A program made the translations under genes and the position numbers. This document shows, piece after piece, positions 1 through 6,642 of a stretch of DNA of 16,299 bases; position 1 is the first letter of the stretch; each line of letters opens with the position of its first letter. The stretch lies in contig DLGT01000159.1 in NCBI GenBank assembly GCA_002482845.1, positions 7,206-23,504 on the forward strand. The letters run 5' to 3'. The stretch is from Saprospiraceae bacterium UBA7687 (GTDB lineage: Bacteria > Bacteroidota > Bacteroidia > Chitinophagales > Saprospiraceae). The notes under the pieces were generated by a model that was given only the letters and a program-made list of their open reading frames with translations, ran no database searches and was not told where the DNA came from.

Positions 1-390
1 TCCTACGCTAATTAACGCCAATTCCACTAATTACTTCTGTACTTAAATTCGTGTAATCTGTGAAAATTCGCGTCCTACTTTCTTTTGCTAATCGATGACA
101 CATATTTACCGATAGCCTGTCTTATAGCCAAACCATCAGAATCTCCGACATTGATTCACTTGATCCGATGGCTCAAAGACATCGTATCGGTATTGATTCT
201 AGAGATTATACATATTTACCATAGGCCTTTTGATTACTAGACCATTAAAGTAAATAAATAACACCAAAAATGTGACTATGATATTTTGATTTCGTCTTTT
301 TCTAGATTGAATTAAAAAACAAGCTCTATAACCGCAATTAAAGCTTTTTTCAAAATAAAAATAAATAGTTTCCACTTCCCGTTGTTGTGG
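1..390. other. Intergenic DNA with no supported gene
   Basis: No coding frame of convincing composition is visible on either strand. The first 80 bases contain short degenerate reiterations around 'attcgtgtaat' and 'aaaattcgcgt', which look like remnants of an interspersed repeat. The block 83-135 is loosely repeated at 191-245 (see separate entry). A weak TATTTTG box lies at 282-288 and could start a transcript ending at the terminator at 400-429. Nothing else is recognised. Confidence 0.5.
83..245. repeat. Degenerate direct repeat (two copies, about 110 bp apart)
   Basis: The string 'acatatttacc' occurs at 100-110 and 210-220. Surrounding bases also align: a 'ttg-a-tc' segment before it, then 'ata-gcc' and 'gaccatta/aaaccatca' after it. 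A related 'tttacct(t/c)taatt' occurs at about 762-774 and 990-1002 after two hairpins. The copies are visibly diverged. Function is unknown; an old local duplication is the simplest reading. Confidence 0.4.
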
Positions 391-399
391 TATTACAAA

Positions 400-430
400 G
401 GGTCGTTCTGCACCAACGACCCTTTTTTTA
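400..430 (+). terminator. Rho-independent terminator 1
   Basis: A perfect 8-bp GC-rich stem GGGTCGTT (400-407) / AACGACCC (415-422) with a 7-base loop is followed at once by a run of seven T and then more T-rich sequence. This is a textbook intrinsic terminator on the plus strand. No protein gene precedes it in the window, so it either ends a short non-coding transcript or is left over from a lost gene. Confidence 0.85.
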
Positions 431-510
431 TTTTTTTTTTAAAAAAAATATCTTTCTGTGAAACTTTTTTGTTTTGCACGATGTTTACTTACCATACTAA
501 CAATATTAAG

Positions 511-690
511 TTTTTAATTTTTCAATTTTGTACTAGTTTTAGTTTTTTATGTAGAGTTTTTTTTTAATTTTTCATTATTTACTAGTTTTAGTTTTTTTGT
601 AGAATTTTTAATTTTTTCTTGTTTTTAGTTTTATAATTTTAATAGTTTTTTTTAATTTTTTTAATTTTTTCCATTGTTAGTAATTTTATA
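511..690. repeat. T-rich degenerate tandem repeat, about 44-50 bp period
   Basis: The string 'tttttaattttt' recurs at 511, 561, 605 and 649. It is usually followed by a C, a short spacer and 'tagtttt'. The first two units share 'actagttttagtttttt'. This gives four diverged units with spacings of 50, 44 and 44 bases. The strand is overwhelmingly T. The block lies directly upstream of terminator 2. It could be a slipped-strand expansion, or an unstructured U-rich portion of a transcript. Confidence 0.6.
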
Positions 691-723
691 GAGTCACCTA
701 TTGCAGGTGACTCTTTTTTTTTT
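691..723 (+). terminator. Rho-independent terminator 2
   Basis: A perfect 9-bp stem GAGTCACCT (691-699) / AGGTGACTC (705-713) with a 5-base loop is followed by ten T (714-723). It is a strong plus-strand intrinsic terminator with no protein gene upstream. A TTTTGCAC sequence at 472-479 could mark the start of the transcript it ends. Confidence 0.85.
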
Positions 724-853
724 GTATTTTAATGGGCATCCAAATTTATTTGGATGAAATGTTTACCTTTAATTTTTCTCCAGATACCTTTCATAGTCTT
801 CTAGGATACTAACTATCAACGACAGACAAGGCTAAATTCTGGCATTAATTTTG

Positions 854-945
854 CACTATAACTAATAAGTTTTTTTTCATTAAAGGTAATTTAAGAAAAT
901 TTTAATTCATTGAGCCACTTTTCATCGGAGTGGCTCTTTTTTTTT
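854..945 (+). ncRNA. Possible short non-coding transcript
   Basis: A TAATTTTG sequence at 846-853 matches the Bacteroidota -7 consensus TAnnTTTG, and an intrinsic terminator lies at 912-945. The roughly 85-base stretch between them has no open frame of note. No convincing -33 TTG is present at the usual distance, so the promoter is only half supported. Reading this as a small RNA is inference from promoter-like and terminator signals alone. Confidence 0.25.
912..945 (+). terminator. Rho-independent terminator 3
   Basis: A perfect 8-bp stem GAGCCACT (912-919) / AGTGGCTC (929-936) with a 9-base loop is followed by nine T (937-945). It is the third plus-strand terminator within 550 bp that has no protein gene before it. 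It also lies downstream of, and opposite in direction to, the minus-strand hydrolase gene, so it does not serve that gene. Confidence 0.85.
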
Positions 946-1067
946 GGGGCAAATATTTAATGAACATCCCAAACTTGTTTGGATGAATATTTACCTCTAA
1001 TTAGTGGACAGACACCAGTCAAATTCCGCATAATACTATCTTAAATTTGTATAATTTTCTGCACTCT

Positions 1068-1979
1068 TCAATGCTGCTTTGCACTCAAAATTTCTACTGT
1101 TTTTCTACGCATAGTAGGGCTACCATAATAATACCTATGTAAACTAAGTTTTCCTGCAAATGTCTCTTCATCTTTAATATCTGTCGCATCTATCAGAATG
1201 ATATGTTTAGATAGTAAGTCAGTCTTTGACAGTGTACCATAGATACCTAATCTTTTATGTTCTTTGAGGGCATTGGCCATTTGTAGGGTACGGTCTGCAC
1301 GATTATAGAATACATAAGATTGCCCGATGTGGTCCTGAATATTTTCAAAAGCTGTATCAAAGATGTCACACTCTAGATCTGCCGCAAAGAAAAACACATT
1401 TTCTATACGAATACTTTTATTTTTATCGACCCACTTGTCATAAAGTCCTTGCCACACTCGATTGCCCATAGAATGACAAATAATTGAAATAGGCGCCCCA
1501 GGATAAAGTTTTTGTTGTTTTTGATAGATCTCATCTACGATGTCTGCCATGTTTTGACCTTTTTGGAGTGCTGTTTGTACAGCATCTTGGTATATGATAC
1601 TAGATTTCCATTGCAAGGATACAGTCATACCATAAGCGTGTGCTGCATTGTCAAAGATGTCTTTCTGAAGTAAGAAGCCACTGCTTTGGACAAAATACTT
1701 ATTATCACCTTGGAATCCATGGATATAGATGATGATGCCCGCTTTGTCGGGATGTAGGGTAGCTAAGCTTGTGTCTATTTTATGTATCCAAATTTCTTTG
1801 TCTGTAGTGATATTTGATTTTACGATTTTGTCAGCCGCCATGCTGAAGTCACCATACTCATACCTCTGATCACTAGCTTTACTGCCTAGATCGTATAGAA
1901 AAAAATGTTGGTATGGCGTAGATTGGTTTTTCACGAGTGGTAATGATTGAAGTATAATAAAAAGGAAAAAAAGAGGCAC
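1068..1979 (-). CDS. DUF900-type alpha/beta hydrolase, probably exported
   Basis: 303 residues from a GTG start; no ATG is available in frame between the upstream stop (2019-2021) and this codon. The first 18 or so residues are hydrophobic and resemble a signal peptide, though without the usual N-terminal basic residues, so the start is uncertain. The alpha/beta-hydrolase fold is shown by the strand plus oxyanion segment IIIYIHGFQG (82-91) and the nucleophile elbow ICHSMGN (167-173), with Ser170 as nucleophile. Likely partners are Asp229 (NRADR) or Asp201 and His281 (LSLHRYY). This layout resembles the DUF900 family of uncharacterised serine hydrolases; the substrate cannot be deduced. The gene lies 39 bases after the DUF1801 gene in the same frame, so the two are probably co-transcribed. 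No T-tract terminator was found immediately downstream. Confidence 0.8.
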   Translation of the reverse strand: MPLFFLFIILQSLPLVKNQSTPYQHFFLYDLGSKASDQRYEYGDFSMAADKIVKSNITTDKEIWIHKIDTSLATLHPDKAGIIIYIHGFQGDNKYFVQSSGFLLQKDIFDNAAHAYGMTVSLQWKSSIIYQDAVQTALQKGQNMADIVDEIYQKQQKLYPGAPISIICHSMGNRVWQGLYDKWVDKNKSIRIENVFFFAADLECDIFDTAFENIQDHIGQSYVFYNRADRTLQMANALKEHKRLGIYGTLSKTDLLSKHIILIDATDIKDEETFAGKLSLHRYYYGSPTMRRKTVEILSAKQH

Positions 1980-2018
1980 ATGTATTGTTTTATGAACAAA
2001 TATAACGTTTTGATTTAT

Positions 2019-2483
2019 CTATTTTTTGGGTTTATATTGACTTTCATAAGTATCTATCCAAGCTTGGGCAGAAATCTTGGTCATTAGTTCACCTATAAGA
2101 TCGTATGGTATGTGTTCAGGGTTTTTGTACCTGATACAGCTTTTGCCCATATCTAGTTTTTTAGTGGATCGTTTTGCATGTTCGGTTACAAACCAATCTA
2201 ATAATTCAGGATCACTATACACACCCATATGGTACACGGCTACAAAGTTTTTTTGGGCGGCTATGGTCACGAAAGGTAACGGGAGTTTGGGGTCACAATG
2301 ATATCCGGCAGGGTACATACTATGGGGTATATAATAGCCTATCATATTATAACTCATACCTTCTTCGTATCCGTTAGGGATATTAGATTGGATGATCTTA
2401 CGTAGTTTTACGATGGCATCTTTTTTAGTATCATCTTCTATTTTTTCAATATATTCTTCAGGGGTATTAGCTTGGATGGTCAT
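2019..2483 (-). CDS. DUF1801 (YdhG-like) domain protein
   Basis: 154 residues, filling one DUF1801 domain. Typical family features are an N-terminal helix of the form 'PEEYIEKIEDD..KDAIVKLRKII', the segment GYEEGMSYNMIGYYIP (about 38-53), the segment FVTIAAQKNFVAVYHMGVY and, near the end, KLDMGKSCIRYKNPEHIP. The family has a YdhG/frataxin-like fold. Bacillus YdhG/Fra is described as an iron chaperone, but most DUF1801 proteins have no known role, so no function is assigned. The protein is predicted to be cytoplasmic. It is the first gene of a likely two-gene minus-strand unit with the hydrolase and diverges from the envelope operon. No clear TAnnTTTG promoter was found upstream on the minus strand. 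Confidence 0.85.
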   Translation of the reverse strand: MTIQANTPEEYIEKIEDDTKKDAIVKLRKIIQSNIPNGYEEGMSYNMIGYYIPHSMYPAGYHCDPKLPLPFVTIAAQKNFVAVYHMGVYSDPELLDWFVTEHAKRSTKKLDMGKSCIRYKNPEHIPYDLIGELMTKISAQAWIDTYESQYKPKK

Positions 2484-2589
2484 GATGATATTTTAACGAT
2501 TGGTAATAGAAATTAAACGTTTTTTTAGGCATCAATGTTGAGTTAAGCATAAACTTTAGTTATATTCACAAAAAACTTAATACAATCCG

Positions 2590-2597
2590 TACCTTTG
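2590..2597 (+). promoter_or_regulatory. Candidate -7 box for the TPR-DUF4292-EnvC operon
   Basis: TACCTTTG matches the Bacteroidota -7 consensus TAnnTTTG. No good -33 TTG lies 17-23 bases upstream, so the match is partial. If used, transcription would start near 2602 and the mRNA would have a leader of about 230 bases. Confidence 0.4.
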
Positions 2598-2776
2598 AAC
2601 CATAATATTTCGTTATGGTTATTAATATTTAAATGTTGAGTCCAGACCCAAAAGTCACATGTTCAAATAAATGGAAAATTTTTATCTTTAATTTATTGAT
2701 AATTTAGCGTTTCCCTTTAGGGTCAGGGTAAAAACGGTTGATTATCAATAAATTTGTCTTTTCGGAGCGGACTCAA
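2598..2776 (+). promoter_or_regulatory. Highly structured leader or hairpin element upstream of the envelope operon
   Basis: Three nested or adjacent dyads are visible. AACCATAA (2598-2605) pairs with TTATGGTT (2613-2620). TTGAGTCC (2636-2643) pairs with GGACTCAA (2769-2776). AATTTATTGATAAT (2690-2703) pairs with ATTATCAATAAATT (2741-2754), a perfect 14-bp stem. Inside that stem, CGTTT-CCCT (2708-2716) pairs with AGGG and AAACG (2725-2736) with a 3-base bulge. No T-tract follows, so it is not an intrinsic terminator. It could be a cis-acting 5' UTR RNA, or a small MITE-like inverted-repeat element. No known riboswitch class is recognised. Confidence 0.5.
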
Positions 2777-2830
2777 AGTTGATAACTCAATGTTAATGAA
2801 TAACTTATTTTTTAGACACCATCTTAATAA

Positions 2831-4351
2831 ATGACATTGAATAAATTTAGAATAATATTGTTTTTATCTACCATTTTGGTCTTTTCACAATTGTCTGCAC
2901 AAGAAGATCTTGTGGTAGATAATAGAAAAGGAGAAGCAGATATCAAGATTGAGGATAGATTTGTCTCAGCAAAGTATCTTATAGCTGCTGGCAAAAAGGA
3001 TGACGCCATCAAATTATTGGATAGTATAAGGAGAGAGTCGGGACAAGTTGCGGCTGTTTATTTTGAATTGGCAAAGTTGTACAATGAGAAAAAAGAAATT
3101 AACCTGACCGAGTCCAACCTATCAGCAGCAGTCAAAATCGAACCCAATAACAAATGGATAAGACTGTATGAAGTCAATTTTTATAAAGAATTGGGTAGGT
3201 ATGACGATGCTATCAAAACACTCAAACATCTATCTTCCTTAGATCCATCTGCGCCTGACTTGTATGACCAAATCGTGAGTCTTTATATCAAAAAACAAGA
3301 TTTACCAGCCGCACTTGCAACATTAGATACGAAGGAATTGAATTTTGGTTTTTCTGTAAATACGATTCTAAAAAGAGCAGAGATATATGACAATGCTGGT
3401 GATGTAACTAAAGCAGTGGCAGAATTAGAAAAACTAACACTTAGATTTCCCGAAGATAAAAACTACCTCAGATTGATCGCAAATATGTTGCATTCAAATG
3501 ATAAAGTAAAAGAAGCGGAACCTTATCTTAGCAAGATATTGGCCATTGACCCTAACGATTCAGATGCAAAGTTGGGCTTAGTTTTACTCTCCAATAAATC
3601 TGTCTCTAAGGAAGATTACTTAGTCACTTTGATGCCATTAGTGAGTAATCCTGACGCCCCGATCGATATCAAAATTAAGGAATTGATACCACATGTACAA
3701 AAACATGCAGACACTAGAGACACCATATTGGGCAAGCAGCTTATTGATTTGTGCGATAAGTTGGTCATTGCACACCCTAATGACGCAAAAGCGCATGCTA
3801 TATATGGGGATGTATTGATGAATAATGATGACGTGACAGCTGCCATCAGACAATACGAAAAAACATTATCGCTCAATGATCGCAATTTTATGGTATGGGA
3901 ACAATTAATGTTTGGTTTAGAGATGGTAGAAAATTATGACCAATTAACCAAAATTTCCACGGAAGCAATAGATTTATTCCCAAATCAAGCCATTTCATAT
4001 TATTTTAATGGAAAGGCGCTTGCCGCAAAAAATGATTTTAAAAAGGCAATGTCTTCTTTAGACGAAGCAAGTTTAATCAGTGCTGGAAAGGTAAGTATAG
4101 AAAGTAGGGTACAGACCGTCAAAGGAGAAATCTACCTGAAACAAAAAAACTATGCCAAAGCCATGGAGTCTGCAGATCAAGCCATCACATTGAGTAATCA
4201 AAAAAATAGCATGGCGTACGAATTAAAAGGTGATATTTACAAAGAACAAAATGATATCAAAAAAGCGGCTGTAGCTTGGCAAATGTCAAAAGATTTGGGA
4301 AATAGTTCAGTGAGATTGGCAGAAAAGTTAAAACTTACAATAGGAAATTGA
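2831..4351 (+). CDS. Periplasmic tetratricopeptide-repeat protein
   Basis: 506 residues. The N-terminus is a typical signal peptide: basic Lys5/Arg7, a hydrophobic core, and a cleavage region around LSAQ (21-24), as is common in this phylum. From about residue 45 to the end it is a chain of TPR helical hairpins, with repeated A-x(3)-G and 'a-Y/A-x(7)-P' signatures, for example AKYLIAAGKKDDAIKLL, YKELGRYDDAIKTLKHL, YDNAGDVTKAVAELEKL, GDVLMNNDDVTAAIRQYEKT and GDIYKEQNDIKKAAVAW. TPR proteins are protein-interaction scaffolds, and no catalytic motif is present. It is the first gene of an operon: its TGA overlaps the ATG of the DUF4292 gene by one base. The order TPR - DUF4292 - M23 is familiar in Bacteroidota, which suggests a joint role in envelope assembly; that role is inferred. 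Confidence 0.9.
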   Translation: MTLNKFRIILFLSTILVFSQLSAQEDLVVDNRKGEADIKIEDRFVSAKYLIAAGKKDDAIKLLDSIRRESGQVAAVYFELAKLYNEKKEINLTESNLSAAVKIEPNNKWIRLYEVNFYKELGRYDDAIKTLKHLSSLDPSAPDLYDQIVSLYIKKQDLPAALATLDTKELNFGFSVNTILKRAEIYDNAGDVTKAVAELEKLTLRFPEDKNYLRLIANMLHSNDKVKEAEPYLSKILAIDPNDSDAKLGLVLLSNKSVSKEDYLVTLMPLVSNPDAPIDIKIKELIPHVQKHADTRDTILGKQLIDLCDKLVIAHPNDAKAHAIYGDVLMNNDDVTAAIRQYEKTLSLNDRNFMVWEQLMFGLEMVENYDQLTKISTEAIDLFPNQAISYYFNGKALAAKNDFKKAMSSLDEASLISAGKVSIESRVQTVKGEIYLKQKNYAKAMESADQAITLSNQKNSMAYELKGDIYKEQNDIKKAAVAWQMSKDLGNSSVRLAEKLKLTIGN

Positions 4352-5109
4352 TGAAAAACAACCTAATCATATTGATTGCTTTTCTAGTAGTTTCTGCTTG
4401 TAGTACCAAGAAAAAACTATCAACAGGCGATGTACCCAATAGGACAAAGGCTGAAATATATCAATCTCTTGTAGATAGAAATATTGATTTTGAGTGGTTT
4501 TCTGGTAAAGCCAAAACCCAACTAGAAACACCTGACGAGAGCGTATCTGGCACTATGAATCTTAGGGTAAAACGAGATAGTGCAGCATTGGTAGCTGTCT
4601 CTAAGTTCGGGATAGAAGCTGCTAGGGTTTTGATAGATAAAAATGAATATACAGTTCTTTATCGTCTAGAAGGTGTCTATGAGACAAATTCAATAGACAA
4701 ATTGAGTGATATTTTTTCAGTGGCAGCTAGTTTTGAAGATATTCAGCAACTCATGTTTGGCAATGTCATTTTGGCTGATTCTAGTCAAATGGTCATGCGC
4801 AAAGATTCTGTCTATTATGTGGTAGACGCTAATGTAGACGATCTCCGACTTTCTTATTTTGTCAATGGATACACACTCGCATTAGATAAAATGGTGATCG
4901 AAGACAGGCAAGGTAGAGTTGCAACTACCACATATAACGATTATAGACCTATAGGCAAACACGGAAATGTAGCTTATGAACGCAACTTGGTTTTTCCGGT
5001 GTCTAAAAGCGAAAATGGAAGTATCAATATCAGTTTTTCAGAGTTTGATATCAATGTTCCTAAAGAATTTAAGTTTTCAATACCATCAAGATATGAGAAG
5101 ATCAACTAA
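4351..5109 (+). CDS. DUF4292 lipoprotein (LolB-like candidate)
   Basis: 252 residues from ATG 4351. A TTG three bases earlier is in frame, but the ATG overlapping the upstream stop (TGATG) is the natural start. A lipoprotein signal peptide ends in the lipobox VSAC with the lipidated Cys17, and is followed by STKKK. The rest is a beta-rich domain with the DUF4292 pattern (e.g. FEWFSGKAKTQL, SGTMNLRVKRDSAALVAVSKFGIEAAR, YVVDANVDDLRLSYFVNG). Proteins of this type are thought to adopt a half-barrel fold like LolA/LolB, which suggests binding of lipid or lipoprotein acyl chains at the outer membrane; this is structural inference, not shown here. The end of the gene overlaps the EnvC-like gene by 17 bases, so translation is probably coupled. 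Confidence 0.88.
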   Translation: MKNNLIILIAFLVVSACSTKKKLSTGDVPNRTKAEIYQSLVDRNIDFEWFSGKAKTQLETPDESVSGTMNLRVKRDSAALVAVSKFGIEAARVLIDKNEYTVLYRLEGVYETNSIDKLSDIFSVAASFEDIQQLMFGNVILADSSQMVMRKDSVYYVVDANVDDLRLSYFVNGYTLALDKMVIEDRQGRVATTTYNDYRPIGKHGNVAYERNLVFPVSKSENGSINISFSEFDINVPKEFKFSIPSRYEKIN

Positions 5110-6289
5110 GATATTGGGTTTGATAGTTTTGCTGTTATTCATTGGTCAGATAGGTCAGAGTCAATCTCGTAAAGACCTTGAAAAACAACGTCTCAAAATA
5201 ATCAAAGATATAGAAAAAACTTCCAAAGAATTAGAAAAGACAAAACAAACCAAAGAAAAAAATATCACTCAACTCAAGGCACTTGAGCAACAAATGGACA
5301 GTCGAAAGAAATTAATATCAAACCTAGAAGCTGAGGTCAAACTCAATGAAAAAACCATAGCAAGCAATACAGAAACCATAGAAGTTTTAAAAAAGAGACA
5401 CAATACACTCAAAGATCAATACAGTACCTTACTAAGATCAAGTTATCTCAAAAAAATGACCAATTCTAAATGGTCCTATTTATTGTCATCAGAAAACTTA
5501 AATAATCTGATGCTTAGGTGGAGATATATGCACCAATTTGACCATTTTACAAAACAAAAAGTAGAAGAGATCAAAACCATCACAGGAGAAATCCAATCCA
5601 AAAATGAAGAAATAGAAAAAACAAAGGTCCAAAACCTTACTAATCTAGATGCAACATCAAAGAATATTGTCATCTTAGAGAAAGAACAAAAAGAAAAAGA
5701 TCAGATCGTCCAGAAACTGTCCAAAGAAGAAGAAAAACTAAAAGTATCGCTAAAAAAACGTGAGAAGGAACGCGAAAATCTAAATGCGTCGATAGAGAGA
5801 GTAATCTTGGCAGAACTTTCCAAAGCAAAAGAGAAAGAAAAGGGCGATGCAGCTGTAGTAAAGAAAAAGGAAATCGATAATTCAGGTTTCTCAAAAAATA
5901 AAGGCGCGCTTAGTTGGCCTGTATCCAAAGGTAAAATTACTGGTAAGTTTGGTACACATCCGCATCCGACCATCAAAGGCATAGATGTATCTAATAATGG
6001 CGTAGATTTTACCTTACCGTCAGGCGATAAGGTAGAATGTGTGTACGACGGTGAGGTAGTGGGAGTCACAACGATACCAGGCTTTAAAAATATGGTCATC
6101 ATCAAGCATGGCAGTTACTATTCCGTATATTCTAAACTAGATAATGTCAATGTCAGCAAAGGTCAGAAGATCAAACGGGGACAATCTATAGGTCAGGTCA
6201 CCACCGATGAAGATGGCAAAGCTGAGCTACATTTTGAGCTATGGAAAGACAAAGCAAAACTAGACCCACAGAAATGGTTTAATAGGTAG
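5093..6289 (+). CDS. envC: EnvC-like murein hydrolase activator (degenerate LytM/M23 domain)
   Basis: 398 residues from ATG 5093. The frame is open further upstream to 4976, but that part lies inside the DUF4292 gene and lacks signal-peptide character, whereas MRRSTK followed by a hydrophobic run is a proper signal peptide. Residues about 25-260 are a long Lys/Glu-rich coiled coil. The LytM (peptidase M23) domain runs from about 272 (LSWPVSKG) to the end. Of the usual Zn/catalytic set, the His of HxGxD is Asn301 (NNGVD, Asp305 kept), the 'YaHL' His is replaced (VYSKL), and HxH reads E-L-H (Glu378, His380). This pattern fits a non-enzymatic EnvC-type protein that activates periplasmic amidases for septal peptidoglycan splitting. 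No amidase gene is in the window. It is the last gene of the operon. Confidence 0.9.
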   Translation: MRRSTKILGLIVLLLFIGQIGQSQSRKDLEKQRLKIIKDIEKTSKELEKTKQTKEKNITQLKALEQQMDSRKKLISNLEAEVKLNEKTIASNTETIEVLKKRHNTLKDQYSTLLRSSYLKKMTNSKWSYLLSSENLNNLMLRWRYMHQFDHFTKQKVEEIKTITGEIQSKNEEIEKTKVQNLTNLDATSKNIVILEKEQKEKDQIVQKLSKEEEKLKVSLKKREKERENLNASIERVILAELSKAKEKEKGDAAVVKKKEIDNSGFSKNKGALSWPVSKGKITGKFGTHPHPTIKGIDVSNNGVDFTLPSGDKVECVYDGEVVGVTTIPGFKNMVIIKHGSYYSVYSKLDNVNVSKGQKIKRGQSIGQVTTDEDGKAELHFELWKDKAKLDPQKWFNR

Positions 6290-6365
6290 AAAAACGTTAG
6301 ATACTTTATGTCAAGTGAGTATACATCTGTAATCAATCTAGCTTTGTAACTCAATATAAGTTTAG

Positions 6366-6400
6366 GACAAAAAAAAAGCCCGAAACTGCTGTCTCGGGCT
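6366..6400 (-). terminator. Rho-independent terminator of the 36-residue gene
   Basis: Read on the minus strand, a 7-bp stem AGCCCGA (6400-6394) / TCGGGCT (6383-6377) is followed directly by a T-run (complement of the A-run at 6369-6376). The polarity shows it terminates minus-strand transcription, that is, the small gene at 6432-6542. On the plus strand no T-tract follows, but the hairpin may also slow transcription coming out of the EnvC-like gene. Confidence 0.8.
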
Positions 6401-6431
6401 ATACACTTAATTAGGTGTTACAAGGTAGGTA

Positions 6432-6542
6432 TTATGCGCCTTCGTAGCTCATCACCATAAAGATGACTAGCGAACTAAGTAATAAAAATGCAAATACAAA
6501 TCTAGTATCCCTAAACAGAATTTCGTCTTTTCTGTACAACAT
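6432..6542 (-). CDS. Small single-span membrane protein, 36 residues
   Basis: ATG at 6542-6540, TAA at 6434-6432. The peptide starts MLYRKDEILFRDTRF, then has a hydrophobic stretch of about 17 residues (VFAFLLLSSLVIFMVM, residues 16-31) and a short tail SYEGA. The charged N-terminus of about 15 residues followed by one transmembrane helix is typical of small membrane proteins that associate with larger complexes. A minus-strand intrinsic terminator begins 32 bases after the stop, which supports this as a separate transcription unit and not a chance frame. No family is recognised (not CydX- or CcoQ-like by eye), and no Shine-Dalgarno is present, as is normal in this phylum. It is isolated between the envelope operon and the LURP-like gene. 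Confidence 0.6.
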   Translation of the reverse strand: MLYRKDEILFRDTRFVFAFLLLSSLVIFMVMSYEGA

Positions 6543-6642
6543 AATATGAGTTTGGTATTGGTTATTAAGTATTATTTTAAAATGATAAAAATCGTCTCGT
6601 CTGATATCAGTATGCCAAATATGATACCATAAGAATTTATCG

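Larger units (their letters stand above)
730..1002. repeat. Duplicated hairpin element after terminators 2 and 3
   Basis: Copy 1 has the inverted repeat CATCCAAA (737-744) / TTTGGATG (749-756) followed by 'gtttacctttaatt'. Copy 2 has CATCC-C-AAAC (965-974) / GTTTGGATG (977-985) followed by 'atttacctctaatt'. Each lies about 25-30 bases after a terminator T-tract, and the two copies are about 228 bases apart. Terminator plus hairpin therefore appears to be one duplicated unit that has since diverged. Confidence 0.6.

Noticed and set aside
382..567. Open frame of 61 codons on the plus strand, Phe/Lys-rich
   Set aside because: It runs straight through the intrinsic terminator at 400-430 and reads the T-rich repeat as poly-Phe; composition is that of non-coding DNA.
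1..1060. Possible CRISPR array or insertion sequence at the left end
   Set aside because: The repeats are degenerate, of unequal spacing and have no regular spacers; there is no transposase frame or clear target-site duplication.
4976..5092. Upstream extension of the EnvC-like frame
   Set aside because: These 39 codons lie inside the DUF4292 gene, and a proper signal peptide begins only at 5093.
5701..6105. 134-codon minus-strand frame inside the EnvC-like gene
   Set aside because: It is the Ser/Phe/Leu-rich antisense image of the Lys/Glu coiled coil, a common shadow.
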